64,000 bases of DNA, from NCBI GenBank assembly GCA_033763695.1, contig JANRKB010000043.1, positions 372,001 to 436,000 of the forward strand. Reading direction: 5' to 3'. Both the position numbers and the translations under genes were made by a program. The notes below the pieces were generated by a model that saw only the letters and a list, made by a program, of their open reading frames with translations, was not told where the DNA came from and made no database searches. This document shows positions 1 to 8,626 of this stretch, in pieces. Within the stretch, counting starts at the first letter, position 1. Every line of letters starts with the position of its first letter. Source of the stretch: JANRKB01 sp033763695 (GTDB lineage: Bacteria; Planctomycetota; Phycisphaerae; Phycisphaerales; UBA1924).

Positions 1-47
1 TGGCCAAAGGACTGCTCGCCGAAGCTCGCACCGCGACGCCGCGCTAA
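1..47 (+). CDS. 3' end of a truncated gene (unknown)
   Basis: Reading from base 3, the first bases give a short open tail ending AKGLLAEARTATPR and a TAA stop at 45-47. The rest of the gene lies outside the window. The tail is too short to suggest a function; it is listed only because this frame ends in a proper stop and no other gene covers the bases. Confidence 0.35.
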   Translation, partial: AKGLLAEARTATPR

Positions 48-130
48 CGCGTGTGCCGCAGTGCAAAAACGGAAAGGCCCCGCGCACGCACAGCGCACGC
101 GAGGCCCGTGGGGGCTGGTGAAATGTGTCC

Positions 131-661
131 TCAGATCGCCGCAGGCGTGGGGAAGTCGACCGGCGTCTGGTTCACGTGGTTGAAGAAGTTGGTGTACGTC
201 GCCAGCGCGTACGCCGCGATCACCTCAGGAATGTGCGCGTCGGTGTAGCCTGCGGCCTTGAACGCATTCACATCCGCATCCGAGACGTGTCCGCGCTTCT
301 CATGCAGCGCGAGCGCAAACTTGGTGAGTGCGTCGAGCTTGGCATCGCCCGGCACGCCACGCCGCGCACCAACCGTCTGGGCGTCGCTCAGGCCGACCAT
401 CTTGCCGATCGCGGTGTGGGCCGCGAGGCAGTACGCACAGTTGTTCGCCTGGCCAATCGCGAGCTGGATCGTCTCCTGCTCCTTGGCGTTCAGGTGGCTC
501 TTGGCCAGCGCGCCGGCCAGGCCCAGGTATGCATCCAGCGCGGCGGGCGAGTTCGCCATCGCCTTGAAGATGTTGAACGTCTTGCCCTTGAGCGGGCCTT
601 CAAAGATCTCCTTGACGCGGCCCGTGGCGTTGGCAGGATCAACCGGCGTAAGACGTGACAT
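131..661 (-). CDS. Carboxymuconolactone decarboxylase / AhpD-like protein
   Basis: This 176-residue protein belongs to the CMD/AhpD family of small all-helical proteins, many of which act as thiol peroxidases. The family signature NNCAYCLAAH puts the redox pair at C75 and C78 with the partner histidine at H82, and a preceding EQE supplies the usual glutamate. The ATG at 659-661 is chosen over longer upstream reads because AAGGAG lies just before it at good spacing. The gene is divergent from the glycosyltransferase gene and stands alone. A peroxidase or peroxidase-related role is likely from the CxxC; the physiological reductant cannot be seen. Confidence 0.9.
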   Translation of the reverse strand: MSRLTPVDPANATGRVKEIFEGPLKGKTFNIFKAMANSPAALDAYLGLAGALAKSHLNAKEQETIQLAIGQANNCAYCLAAHTAIGKMVGLSDAQTVGARRGVPGDAKLDALTKFALALHEKRGHVSDADVNAFKAAGYTDAHIPEVIAAYALATYTNFFNHVNQTPVDFPTPAAI

Positions 662-913
662 GGGTGCTCCTTTCGAGCGGTATGCTGGACGACCAGATAA
701 GACGACGACCCTTGGATCCGGACGAGTTGTACGCCCGGCGATGCCCCGACAGATAAACCCGTCAACCGGACATCGATGTCGCTCAACCCCCGCGATGCCG
801 GGTGTCCCCGCCGGTGACAGATCAGGTACAGATTTCACGCCGCGGTTGTTCGTTCGGGACCCGCCCTCGCAAACGCCCAGGCCGCATTCAAAGTGTCCCC
901 GAAGAACACCGAC

Positions 914-2134
914 ATGTCCGCGTCGCCGACGACATCCGCCACGGCCTCCTCGCCAGCCCCCACACGGGTGTGTCTCTTCACCGACACGCTCGCCGACGTC
1001 AACGGCGTTTCTCGTTTCATTCAGAATGTCGCCCGCTGCGCCCACGACTCCGGCCGCGATCTGCGCGTCCTCACCAGCACGCGACTTTCCATCCCGTCAC
1101 TCTCCGCCGCGCCACTGCCCAACATCATCAACTTCCCACCGATCTTCGCCCGCGCGATGCCCGGATACCCGCAGCTCGACCTCGCACTGCCCCCCGCGCT
1201 CGCGATGCTGCGTGCGGCTCGCGCCCTCCGCCCACACGTCATTCACGTCAGCACGCCCGGCCCCGTCGGCATGATCGGCCGCCTCGCGGCACGACTCATG
1301 GGCGTCCCACTCGTCGGCGTCTATCACACCGACTTCCCCGCCTACGTCGACCACCTCTTCAACGACGACGCGTTCACATGGGTCACCCGCCGCTCCATGT
1401 CGTGGTTCTATCGCCCGTTCCACAGCATCTTCACGCGCAGCGATGACTACGCCGCATCGCTCGAGACACTCGGCATCCCGCGCGATCGCATGCACACGCT
1501 GCGGGCCGGCATCGACACCGACATGTTCCACCGGCGGCATCGCGACCCGAGCATTTGGCATCGCCTCGCCGAAACCGCAGCACTTCCCGAAACATGCGTC
1601 AAGGTCATCTATGTCGGACGCGTGAGCGTGGAGAAGAACCTGCCGCTACTGACGCGGGTCTGGCCCAAGGCAACCGAACAACTCAAAGCCCGTGGCATCG
1701 ACGCCCGCCTCATCGTCGTCGGCGACGGCCCCTATCGCGCCACCATGCAGCGCGAACTCGCGGACGCGTGCTTCCTCGGCTTTCGCCACGGCACACAACT
1801 CGCCACCCTCTACGCCTCCGCCGATCTCTTCGTCTTCCCCAGCCTCACCGACACGCTCGGCCAGGTCGTCATGGAATCACAGGCCAGCGCGCTGCCCGTA
1901 CTCGTCAGCGACAGCGGCGGACCCAAAGAAGTCGTGGCGCACGGCCGCACCGGCCTCGTCCTCAGCAGCGCTGATCCCGACGCATGGGTCGCCGCGCTCG
2001 TCAAACTCGCCAGCGACGAACACACGCGTCGCGCGATGGGCGAAGCGGCGTTCAACGCCATGCAATCCTGCACGATCCGCGCGTCGTTCGAACACTTCTG
2101 GAACGTACACGAAGCATGCCGACCGACCACATGA
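914..2134 (+). CDS. GT4 glycosyltransferase (GDP-mannose-type, MgtA/SqdX-like)
   Basis: This 406-residue protein is a GT-B glycosyltransferase of family GT4. The N-terminal domain opens with VCLFTDTLADVNGVSR, the usual donor-side start of the MgtA/SqdX/PimB-like branch. The C-terminal domain has IYVGRVSVEKNLPLL and then TDTLGQVVMESQASALP, where the family's nucleotide-sugar binding E-x7-E region falls. It probably adds a hexose to a lipid or other envelope acceptor on the cytoplasmic face of the membrane. ATG 914 is preferred because GAAGAA lies 8 bases upstream; a GTG at 893 would add seven residues. The substrate cannot be fixed from sequence, and no other lipid glycosylation genes lie beside it. 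Confidence 0.88.
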   Translation: MSASPTTSATASSPAPTRVCLFTDTLADVNGVSRFIQNVARCAHDSGRDLRVLTSTRLSIPSLSAAPLPNIINFPPIFARAMPGYPQLDLALPPALAMLRAARALRPHVIHVSTPGPVGMIGRLAARLMGVPLVGVYHTDFPAYVDHLFNDDAFTWVTRRSMSWFYRPFHSIFTRSDDYAASLETLGIPRDRMHTLRAGIDTDMFHRRHRDPSIWHRLAETAALPETCVKVIYVGRVSVEKNLPLLTRVWPKATEQLKARGIDARLIVVGDGPYRATMQRELADACFLGFRHGTQLATLYASADLFVFPSLTDTLGQVVMESQASALPVLVSDSGGPKEVVAHGRTGLVLSSADPDAWVAALVKLASDEHTRRAMGEAAFNAMQSCTIRASFEHFWNVHEACRPTT

Positions 2135-2213
2135 AAGAATCGCGACAATCAATCGCGCCGCGGCGTCTCTCGCTCCGGGCGGCTTCAGAACCCCTGCCGC
2201 GCGCACGCGCCGA

Positions 2214-3122
2214 CTACCCGCCGCGATCCGCCTCGGCGACGATCTCCGCCGCCTCGCGCACAAATGCCGCCGGCGACACGCCGCACTCGGGACAGGCGTC
2301 CAGCACCGGATCGGCCAGCCCACTCCTGTCATAGCCGCATTTGAAGCACTTCTTGAACGCGTGCGCCTCCGTGCCCGACGGCGGATTGCCGCACTCCGGA
2401 CACGCATCGCGATACTTGTTCGTGAGCCCGCGTCGGTCATAGCCGCAGTGCTCGCACGTCTCAAACCGCAGCAGCGTGCGAAGCTTGCTGTCGCGAAGCG
2501 CCTCAACCAGCGGCGTGTGATCAAACCCGCACGACACGCACCGCCACTGCGTCGAGAGAACATCCAGCCGCAGATTCACGCCGCAGATCATGCACTTGAA
2601 CCTCGACGCCGCCACCCATCGTGGCCATACCGCGCCGCAACTGTCGCAGTTCCGCTGATCGGGGCGCGTGCCCGCACCGAGCGTCGACGCGCACGCTCCG
2701 CAGCGATTGTCCGCCACGAGAATCTTCGCGGCATAGGACGCATCAGTCGCGGGCAGCACACCCGAGAGCAATCGCACAATGGCGTGAAGCCCGACGAAGA
2801 TGGCGACCGTACTCGCCGCGTGCCACGCGTACTGCCACGGCGTGCCGCTGCTCCGTGATTGAGTCGTCACCACACCGGCAACGATGACCCCACCGAGGCC
2901 TGCCGCGACCGCCACGAGCAGGTCGTACGTCACGATGTTCCTTAGTTTGTGATACGCCTTCGCAAGCGTCGGATCCGACGACGTCTTCCGCGGCTCTGCA
3001 GGCCAGCGCGGCACAAACCAGCGGCCCGCCGCATCCTTCACGGCAAATCGCGCCACCTTCAGCCGCGGACACGTCGGCCACGGCCCCAACTGCGTCGATG
3101 GTTTGGGCGACTCCGCATCCAT
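2214..3122 (-). CDS. Membrane protein with repeated zinc ribbons
   Basis: This 302-residue protein has two hydrophobic segments (around residues 66-90 and 100-125) followed by a cysteine-rich half. The cysteines come as repeated CxxC pairs: CGAC, CDSCG, CMIC, CVSCG, CEHCGYDRRGL...CPECG and CFKCGYDRSGL...CPECG. The CGYDxxGL/CPECG form is a zinc-ribbon type very common in Planctomycetota membrane proteins. The soluble part probably binds several zinc ions in the cytoplasm and may mediate protein contacts; no enzymatic motif is present. No good ribosome binding site precedes the ATG, so the exact start is uncertain. It lies downstream of plsX on the same strand, with an R2-like hairpin in between. 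Confidence 0.82.
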   Translation of the reverse strand: MDAESPKPSTQLGPWPTCPRLKVARFAVKDAAGRWFVPRWPAEPRKTSSDPTLAKAYHKLRNIVTYDLLVAVAAGLGGVIVAGVVTTQSRSSGTPWQYAWHAASTVAIFVGLHAIVRLLSGVLPATDASYAAKILVADNRCGACASTLGAGTRPDQRNCDSCGAVWPRWVAASRFKCMICGVNLRLDVLSTQWRCVSCGFDHTPLVEALRDSKLRTLLRFETCEHCGYDRRGLTNKYRDACPECGNPPSGTEAHAFKKCFKCGYDRSGLADPVLDACPECGVSPAAFVREAAEIVAEADRGG

Positions 3123-3156
3123 GAGCCAAGAGAATAACGCCCGCGCAACGCGCGCC

Positions 3157-3192
3157 GTGCCACCGATGTCCGTGTCTTCGAGGACCTCGGTG
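3157..3192. repeat. R2-type half element (single hairpin)
   Basis: A GTGCCA box (3157-3162) opens a hairpin with arms CACCGATGTCC and GGACCTCGGTG (3161-3191). This is one half of the two-hairpin R2 element seen complete elsewhere; the second half and the closing TGGCAC are absent. It lies between the plsX stop and the zinc-ribbon gene and could also act as an attenuator between them. Confidence 0.7.
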
Positions 3193-3212
3193 CGAGAAAA
3201 AGACGTCGTGAC

Positions 3213-4256
3213 TTACTCCGCCATCTCCGCCGCCATCGGCGCGACTTCTTCCAGTCGGCGCACGATCGCTTCGTTCACACCCGCCGCCACGAAGCTGCGG
3301 CAGTTGCGGATCGCCGCGCGAATCGTCCGCGCCTCGCTGCTGCCGTGCGCGATGAAGCACGCGCCGTTCACGCCCAAGAGCGGCGCGCCGCCGTGCTCGT
3401 GATAGTCATGCTTCTTCACCATCTTGCGGATCACCGGATCGAGCGACGTCATCAGGTTGGGGTCATACTCGATGATCTCCGCCGCCAACGCCTTGAAAAT
3501 GCTCTTGTACAGCCCCTCGGCCATCTTCAGCAGCGTGTTGCCCACAAAGCCGTCGGTCACCACGATGTCCGCGGCATTCTCAAACAGCTCGCGACCCTCG
3601 ATGTACCCGATGTAGTTCAGCCCCGGCGTCGCCTTCAGCAGATCGCGCGTCTGCTTGATGATCCCCGTGCCCTTGGCCTCTTCGCTGCCGATGTTCATCT
3701 GCGCCACGCGCGGATGCGGAATGCCCAGCAGGATCTTCGCCTGCTGCTCGGCCATCACCGCATACTGCCACAGGTGGCTCGCCTTGGGCTCGGGGTTCGC
3801 GCCGCAGTCGATCATGATCGCCGGGCTGTGGAACGTCGGGATCGTCACCGCGATGCCCGGGCGATGCACCCCCGACAGCCGCTTCATGTGCATGATCGCC
3901 GCCGACACGCACGCGCCGGTGTTGCCCGCCGAGAGCACCACCTCGCAGCGCGGCACGCCCAGCACTTCCATCGACTTCTCCGAGCCCAGCCGCATCAGCT
4001 TGACGATCGACGACTCAGGCTTGCCGCGCACCGCCAGTGCTGGCGGATCATCCATCGCGATCACGTCGGGTGCGTGATAGATCTCGACGCGCTTGTCGTT
4101 GATGCCGCGATCCGCCAGCACGTCCGCGATCAGGTCCTTGGGCCCGACGAGCACCAGCGTGTCGTCCTGCGGCAGGTCCGCGAGCGCGGCGATACACCCT
4201 TTGAGGATCTCATCCGGGGCGTGGTCCCCGCCCATGACGTCAACGGCGATGCGCAT
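3213..4256 (-). CDS. plsX: Phosphate acyltransferase PlsX
   Basis: This 347-residue protein starts MRIAVDVMGGDHAPDEIL, the hallmark of PlsX, and keeps the family blocks ALSAGNTGA-like (VLSAGNTGACVSAA), DCGANPEPK and VTDGFVGN. PlsX converts acyl-ACP to acyl-phosphate, feeding glycerol-3-phosphate acylation at the membrane for phospholipid synthesis. Length and motif order match the family. An AGGA sits just before the ATG. It lies downstream of rpmF on the same strand, the common rpmF-plsX order, though the 285-bp gap is wider than usual and no fabH/fabD genes follow. Confidence 0.97.
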   Translation of the reverse strand: MRIAVDVMGGDHAPDEILKGCIAALADLPQDDTLVLVGPKDLIADVLADRGINDKRVEIYHAPDVIAMDDPPALAVRGKPESSIVKLMRLGSEKSMEVLGVPRCEVVLSAGNTGACVSAAIMHMKRLSGVHRPGIAVTIPTFHSPAIMIDCGANPEPKASHLWQYAVMAEQQAKILLGIPHPRVAQMNIGSEEAKGTGIIKQTRDLLKATPGLNYIGYIEGRELFENAADIVVTDGFVGNTLLKMAEGLYKSIFKALAAEIIEYDPNLMTSLDPVIRKMVKKHDYHEHGGAPLLGVNGACFIAHGSSEARTIRAAIRNCRSFVAAGVNEAIVRRLEEVAPMAAEMAE

Positions 4257-4541
4257 CAGGTCCTGCCCTTACTGTGGCCCGTCCCTCGGACCGTTCTTCC
4301 CTCTTGCTCCGGATGCTCGTCGGACGCGCGTTCTCCAGCACGCCCTGGCTTCCGAAACCGACTCCATCCATTTGCGACACCGCCCGCCGGACGGGGCCCC
4401 CCCGAAACTCCAGCGGGCAGAATGGATCGCCCAATCTACATGATTTTCAGCCCCGACGCGAACGCTTTTGGTTGCCGCAGTTTGCCCGAAGGCGTTGCGA
4501 GCACGTCCGTGCCGGCGCGGCGGCCCGTGCCGCCGACAAAC

Positions 4542-4742
4542 TCAGCTGTTGGTCACGCCGATGCCGAGCTTGGGCACCTTGATGCGCAGGCCCGGACGAA
4601 CATACCCGGATTCCTTGCACACGCGATGGTGCTGCTTGGGCATGCCCGAGAGCGGATCAACCGTCGGCAGCACGCCAACGAGGGCGTGGTGCGAGCGGCG
4701 ACGACGGGTGCGACCATAGCTGACGCGATGTGTGGGTTGCAT
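4542..4742 (-). CDS. rpmF: Ribosomal protein bL32
   Basis: This 66-residue basic protein begins MQPTHRVSYGRTRRRRSHHAL, the N-terminal helix pattern of bL32, and ends HRVCKESGYVRPGLRIKVPKLG. The classical zinc-binding form has four cysteines; here the first CxxC pair is replaced (DPLSGMP) and only one cysteine remains, so this is a zinc-independent (C-minus) form. GGAG lies about 10 bases before the ATG. It precedes plsX, which supports the assignment. Confidence 0.93.
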   Translation of the reverse strand: MQPTHRVSYGRTRRRRSHHALVGVLPTVDPLSGMPKQHHRVCKESGYVRPGLRIKVPKLGIGVTNS

Positions 4743-4890
4743 ACTTCAAAACTCCGAGCGAACAAGAACTTCCAGCCGCTGCCAGCCGGGCCCGAACACT
4801 ACGCGGCACCCCGGCTGGGGTCAAACCCGGCCGCCTCTGCCACGGACAACCCGCAACCCGATGGCTCCCGGCGTTGCAATTCTGTCCGGG

Positions 4891-5667
4891 TCAGTTCACT
4901 GTCGGCGTGTATCCGCCATCCACGCGGAAGTTCTGTCCCGTGATGAACGCCGCCCGCGTGCTTGCGAGGAACGCCACGGCATCGGCGATCTCCTCCGGAC
5001 GACCAGCGCGGCCAACCGGGCTGGGGGCAAAGCCCGCCGCCGTCTTCTCGCGCTCGGCCTTGTCCTTGGGCACGCCCATCTGATCAAACATCGCGTCCAC
5101 GCCCGCCGTCATGATGATGCCCGGGCTGACCGCATTGCTCGTAATCCCCGTGCCCGCAAGCCCTTGGGCCAGCGACACCGCCAAGTTCAGGATCGCGCCC
5201 TTGCTCGCGCTATACCCCGGCATGCCCGCCTGCGGCTTGGTCGCCACGCCGCTGGAGATCGAGATGATCCGGCCCCAGTTCCGCTCCTTCATCCCCGGCA
5301 GCAATAGATTGATCAGGCGGACCATCGACCCGACGTTCACATTGAAGTAATTGTTCCACTCGTCCGCCGACTCATTCAGCCAGCCCTTGGCGCCGTAGAT
5401 GCCGGCGTTGTTCACGAGGATGTCCACCGCCCCCGCCGCGCCGGCCACGGCCTTGGCCCCCGCGTCGGTCCCCAGATCGCCGATGGCATAACTCGCCCTG
5501 CCGCCCGCACGCGTGATCTCCTCCACCACGCGCTTCGCCTCGGCCTCGCGCCGCCCATGCACCACCACATGCACGCCCTCCGCGGCCAGCGCCTTGGCAC
5601 AAAACTCGCCAATGCCCGACGTGCTGCCCGTCACCAACGCCCGCTTGCCTTTGATCCCCAGATCCAT
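4891..5667 (-). CDS. Short-chain dehydrogenase/reductase (SDR)
   Basis: This 258-residue classical SDR has the cofactor motif TGSTSGIG at 13-20, the NNAG motif at 86-89, and the catalytic set N111, S139, Y152 and K156 (YSASK). It ends FRVDGGYTPTVN, the usual C-terminus of FabG-like SDRs. It should reduce a ketone or oxidise an alcohol with NAD(P)H; the acidic/basic pattern after strand 2 (HGRR) leans toward NADP(H). The substrate is not predictable. The ATG at 5667 has GGAG upstream; a longer reading to 5937 is not supported. It is a single-gene unit. Confidence 0.93.
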   Translation of the reverse strand: MDLGIKGKRALVTGSTSGIGEFCAKALAAEGVHVVVHGRREAEAKRVVEEITRAGGRASYAIGDLGTDAGAKAVAGAAGAVDILVNNAGIYGAKGWLNESADEWNNYFNVNVGSMVRLINLLLPGMKERNWGRIISISSGVATKPQAGMPGYSASKGAILNLAVSLAQGLAGTGITSNAVSPGIIMTAGVDAMFDQMGVPKDKAEREKTAAGFAPSPVGRAGRPEEIADAVAFLASTRAAFITGQNFRVDGGYTPTVN

Positions 5668-6006
5668 GCCAACGCTCCTTGGGTTCTGACCGACGTGCAG
5701 CCCCGACCGACTTGGGGTCCCGAGCGACTCGCGGTCCAGCCGTCTTGCGATTCCTGCGCTTCTGTGTGTTGCCGCCTTGGGATGCCGCGCCGCGGCATGT
5801 GTCACGCGGGCCGCCCCCGGTTTGAGTGCGTGCCCGCCCCGCCAGCACGCCGCACCAGCCCGCCGCGCTGGCCCGCCGCACTGGCCTCGCTCGACTGGCG
5901 TGGGGAAGGCTCCTAGCATCCCACCGCGGCGGACCAAGCCGCGACTCTGGGTCGGCGTCCCAAGCGTGCGCTCCGCGCCGCGTGCCGCCGCCGACCCGGG
6001 GATGAG
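5668..6006. other. Intergenic region before the tRNA
   Basis: About 340 bases between the SDR start and tRNA-Lys. No convincing reading frame, palindrome or repeat copy was seen. It should contain the promoters for the SDR gene (leftward) and the tRNA (rightward), but no clear -35/-10 pair could be picked out. Confidence 0.5.
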
Positions 6007-6079
<73 letters not shown>

Positions 6080-6373
6080 CTTTCTGCGGCGTCTGCCGCA
6101 CCCTGTTTTTCGCGTTGGTTTCAATCCCAGCGCGCCGCGTCGAGGGTCTTTCCATGCTTGCGAGCCTCTAAACATCTCGTATTCGCGTTGGCGTCCGCCG
6201 AGTCATTCGGCAACCTGTTCCAACGCATCCCTCCGAAGCTGCCGCGTTCCTCTCACAATCTAGACCGACTCTCGAGACGATCGTCGATCGCCTCGTGGTG
6301 GCCGCGTGCGTCGCTCGTCGTTCAAAATGGCACGATGCGCGTCCGCCGATGCCCGACCGCTTCGTTTCCACCC

Positions 6374-6646
6374 ATGCATAGAAGAGAACAACCCAATCCA
6401 CTCCCGCCGCGCGTCCAGGCGGCACTCAACTACCTTTATTACTGCTCCCATCACACCTCGCAGAGCGAAACAAGCATCCCTGCCCGTTCGCTCACCACGC
6501 AAGAGACGAGCGTGCATCGCAGCGCACTTCGAGTCCTCAGCCTCTATTTCGACGGCGAGATGGACTTTGGCGATGCCCCGCCGACACGCGGCACTCGCGA
6601 CGAGGACGACGATTCAGGTGCAACGTCGCCTGCGCCCGTTGCGTGA
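6374..6646 (+). CDS. Small hypothetical protein
   Basis: This possible 90-residue protein contains a helical-looking stretch ending ALRVLSLYFDGEMDFGD and an acidic tail with DEDDD. Codons in this stretch prefer G/C in the third position, unlike the competing frames, and the segment reads like folded protein rather than a shadow. No clear ribosome binding site precedes the ATG and no family was recognised. It follows tRNA-Lys and precedes a run of hairpin repeats. It could still be a chance frame. Confidence 0.45.
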   Translation: MHRREQPNPLPPRVQAALNYLYYCSHHTSQSETSIPARSLTTQETSVHRSALRVLSLYFDGEMDFGDAPPTRGTRDEDDDSGATSPAPVA

Positions 6647-6678
6647 GACGTTCGCATCGAACGCTCGACATGCTTCCC

Positions 6679-6714
6679 GTGCCATCGATGTGCTCGTCTT
6701 CGAGGACATCGATG
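6679..6714. repeat. R2-type half element
   Basis: A GTGCCA box (6679-6684) leads into a hairpin with arms CATCGATGT and ACATCGATG (6683-6714). This is a single R2 hairpin without its partner. It lies just upstream of the G-rich palindrome. Confidence 0.6.
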
Positions 6715-6725
6715 CTGCCTTCACA

Positions 6726-6758
6726 CCCCTCCCCAGCGGGGAGGGGCGGGGGGAGGGG
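6726..6758 (+). repeat. C/G palindrome with strong G-quadruplex motif
   Basis: CCCCTCCCC (6726-6734) and GGGGAGGGG (6738-6746) form an inverted repeat with a three-base loop. The next bases, C, six G, A and four G, make four G-tracts of at least four with single-base loops on the + strand (6738-6758). Such a motif is predicted to fold as a very stable parallel G-quadruplex, in competition with the hairpin. It is in a gene-free stretch between two R2-type repeats. Confidence 0.75.
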
Positions 6759-6825
6759 TTCGTGCAGCGTACTTGCAAACAGCCATCAGCCCGGCAGGTG
6801 GCCCGATCATCCGATGGCGATTGGC

Positions 6826-6925
6826 GTGCCACGATCACGACCGGCTTTGAGGGCGTGATCGTGGGTTCCACGAAGAGATGCAAACCTCACGATCATTCTC
6901 GCAGAGCCTCGAATGATCGTGGCAC
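6826..6925. repeat. R2 element (two hairpins, complete)
   Basis: The element starts GTGCCA (6826) and ends TGGCAC (6925). Hairpin 1 uses CACGATCACG/CGTGATCGTG and hairpin 2 CACGATCATTC/GAATGATCGTG. The stems share the outer CACGATCA block, but their bases are unlike those of other R2 copies while pairing is kept. It lies upstream of nothing obvious, between the small ORF and the tpiA stop. Confidence 0.8.
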
Positions 6926-7067
6926 AGACCGGTGATCGAGCCACCTTCCTGACCCGGTCACACTCATGCGCCACCATCACCCACCGCCCTAAGCGGATGA
7001 CTGTGCTCTGCAAGCGCGCACAAAAACACACGCGCAGTGGCCGCGCGGACGCTGCTCGCCCCGCGCC

Positions 7068-7859
7068 TCACCCGTGCTTCTTGCGTCCGGCTTCCGACGC
7101 TGCCTTGACGATGCCGACAAAGTCGGACGCCTTCAGGCTTGCGCCGCCGATCAGCCCGCCGTCGATGTCCGGCTGGCCGAAGAGTTCGGGCGCGTTGGAC
7201 GCTTTCACCGACCCGCCGTAGATGATCCGCGTCCGCATCGCGACGTCGCTGTTGTACATGCTCGCGAGCTGGCGGCGGATCTTGGCGTGCACATCTTGTG
7301 CGTCGCCCGGCGTCGCCGTCTGGCCCGTGCCGATAGCCCACACCGGCTCGTACGCCACGATCAGCCGCTCGGTCAGGTCCAGCGGCACATCGGCCAGGCC
7401 CATGCGCACCTGGCGCTGGTTCACCGGGTCGGTGTGCCCCGCCTCGCGCTGCGCCAGCGTCTCGCCGACGCACAAGATGCAGTCCAGCCCGGCCTCGAGC
7501 GTCGCACGCACTTTGAGGTTCACCAGTTCATCCGGCTCGCCCAGCACATGGCGGCGTTCGCTGTGGCCCGCGAGGGCGACCCGCACGCCGCAGTCCTTGA
7601 GCATGTCCAGCGAAATCTCGCCGGTGAACGCGCCGTCGGGCTTGTGATAGACGTCCTGGGCGCCGACGCGGATGGACGACGAGCGGTCGCGCATGATTGA
7701 GCCGACCGAGAGCAGATACGGGAACGGCGGGAAAACCGCGACATCAACGCCCGCCACATGCAGCAGGCCATCGGCGCACCCGCGGGCCAGCTCGGCCCCT
7801 GCGGTGCGATTGGTGTTCATCTTCCAGTTGCCGCCGACGAAGGGTTTGCGTTCGGACAC
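7068..7859 (-). CDS. tpiA: Triosephosphate isomerase
   Basis: This 263-residue protein interconverts dihydroxyacetone phosphate and glyceraldehyde-3-phosphate in glycolysis and gluconeogenesis. The substrate and catalytic residues are all present: N11 and K13 in GGNWKMN, H99 in AGHSERR, E171 in AYEPVWAIGTG, and the phosphate loop IIYGGSVK near the C-terminus. It starts with GTG, which has GGAG eight bases upstream. It is a stand-alone gene here, not joined to gap or pgk. Confidence 0.98.
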   Translation of the reverse strand: MSERKPFVGGNWKMNTNRTAGAELARGCADGLLHVAGVDVAVFPPFPYLLSVGSIMRDRSSSIRVGAQDVYHKPDGAFTGEISLDMLKDCGVRVALAGHSERRHVLGEPDELVNLKVRATLEAGLDCILCVGETLAQREAGHTDPVNQRQVRMGLADVPLDLTERLIVAYEPVWAIGTGQTATPGDAQDVHAKIRRQLASMYNSDVAMRTRIIYGGSVKASNAPELFGQPDIDGGLIGGASLKASDFVGIVKAASEAGRKKHG

Positions 7860-7963
7860 GTCGGGAACTCCTCTGGCCGCGCGAAGTGCGGCATGTGCAA
7901 GCGTAGAGCATTCGGAGCGGCGTGTCTTGAGCGGCGCGAAGATCGGGCCGCGCCGCGCAAAAG

Positions 7964-7995
7964 CAAAAACGCGGGCGACGTCATGTCACCCGCGT
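7964..7995 (-). terminator. Rho-independent terminator after the glycine-zipper gene
   Basis: Read on the minus strand, ACGCGGGTGAC and GTCGCCCGCGT form an 11-bp stem (one T-G pair) with a five-base loop, followed at once by TTTTTGC. It is placed to end transcription of the gene at 8045-8350 before tpiA. Confidence 0.85.
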
Positions 7996-8044
7996 CTCTG
8001 CGAAGAAAGCGATCCGTTGTCGGCGGCATCCGCCGCCGTGTGTT

Positions 8045-8350
8045 TCATTCCATCTCGTCGCGATAGCGAGAGTTGCGCGAATCGGCCCGCTGGTTCTGGT
8101 CGCCGATGATCGCGCCGCCGACGCCGCCGATCACTGCGCCGACCACGGCACCCTTGCCCATGTCGCCGCTGAGCGAGCCGATCGCCATCCCGCCCAGCGC
8201 ACCAAGCCCGGCACCGGAGAGGCCGCCCTCGACGGCGTTGTTGCAGCCGCCCATGCCCGCGAGCACAATGCCGCCGGCCGCCACGACCAGCATCGACATG
8301 CCGCGCTTCGCGCCGCTGCGACCACCGCTCGTGACCTTCACGCTGTCCAT
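8045..8350 (-). CDS. Small glycine-zipper lipoprotein
   Basis: This 101-residue protein has a basic start, a hydrophobic stretch ending LAGMGGC that could be a lipobox (C36), and two glycine-zipper runs (GLSGAGLGALGGMAIG and GKGAVVGAVIGGVGGAIIG) that probably insert in or oligomerise at a membrane. The tail is polar and charged. Proteins of this type (YMGG-like/Omp-like Gly-zippers) usually sit in the outer membrane or periplasm. GGAGG is just upstream of the ATG and a terminator follows the stop, so it is its own transcription unit. The exact role is unknown. Confidence 0.8.
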   Translation of the reverse strand: MDSVKVTSGGRSGAKRGMSMLVVAAGGIVLAGMGGCNNAVEGGLSGAGLGALGGMAIGSLSGDMGKGAVVGAVIGGVGGAIIGDQNQRADSRNSRYRDEME

Positions 8351-8626
8351 CGTTCAAACCTCCTCGACGCGGCACGGCACGAAACTCTCGCGACGACCGC
8401 CTCGTGTGTGTCCCGACCCTCAGCCCAAAGACAGGAATCCAGACCAGAAACGGTACGCCCCCTCCCCCAGACCAGTTCAAGCCCAAAGGTCCAAACAAAA
8501 TCCCCCCACCCGATCAATTTCATCGGCGAATCCGACCAGAATCTGTCGAATTCGGCCGGATCTGCCCGTTTGTTTCTGTTTTGGCTGGGTTCTTGGCCGC
8601 GCGGCTGGCACGGCAGCCCTGCCCGG

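Noticed and set aside
3345..4943. 532-codon frame on the + strand across plsX and rpmF
   Set aside because: Antisense to two certain genes and low-complexity in composition.
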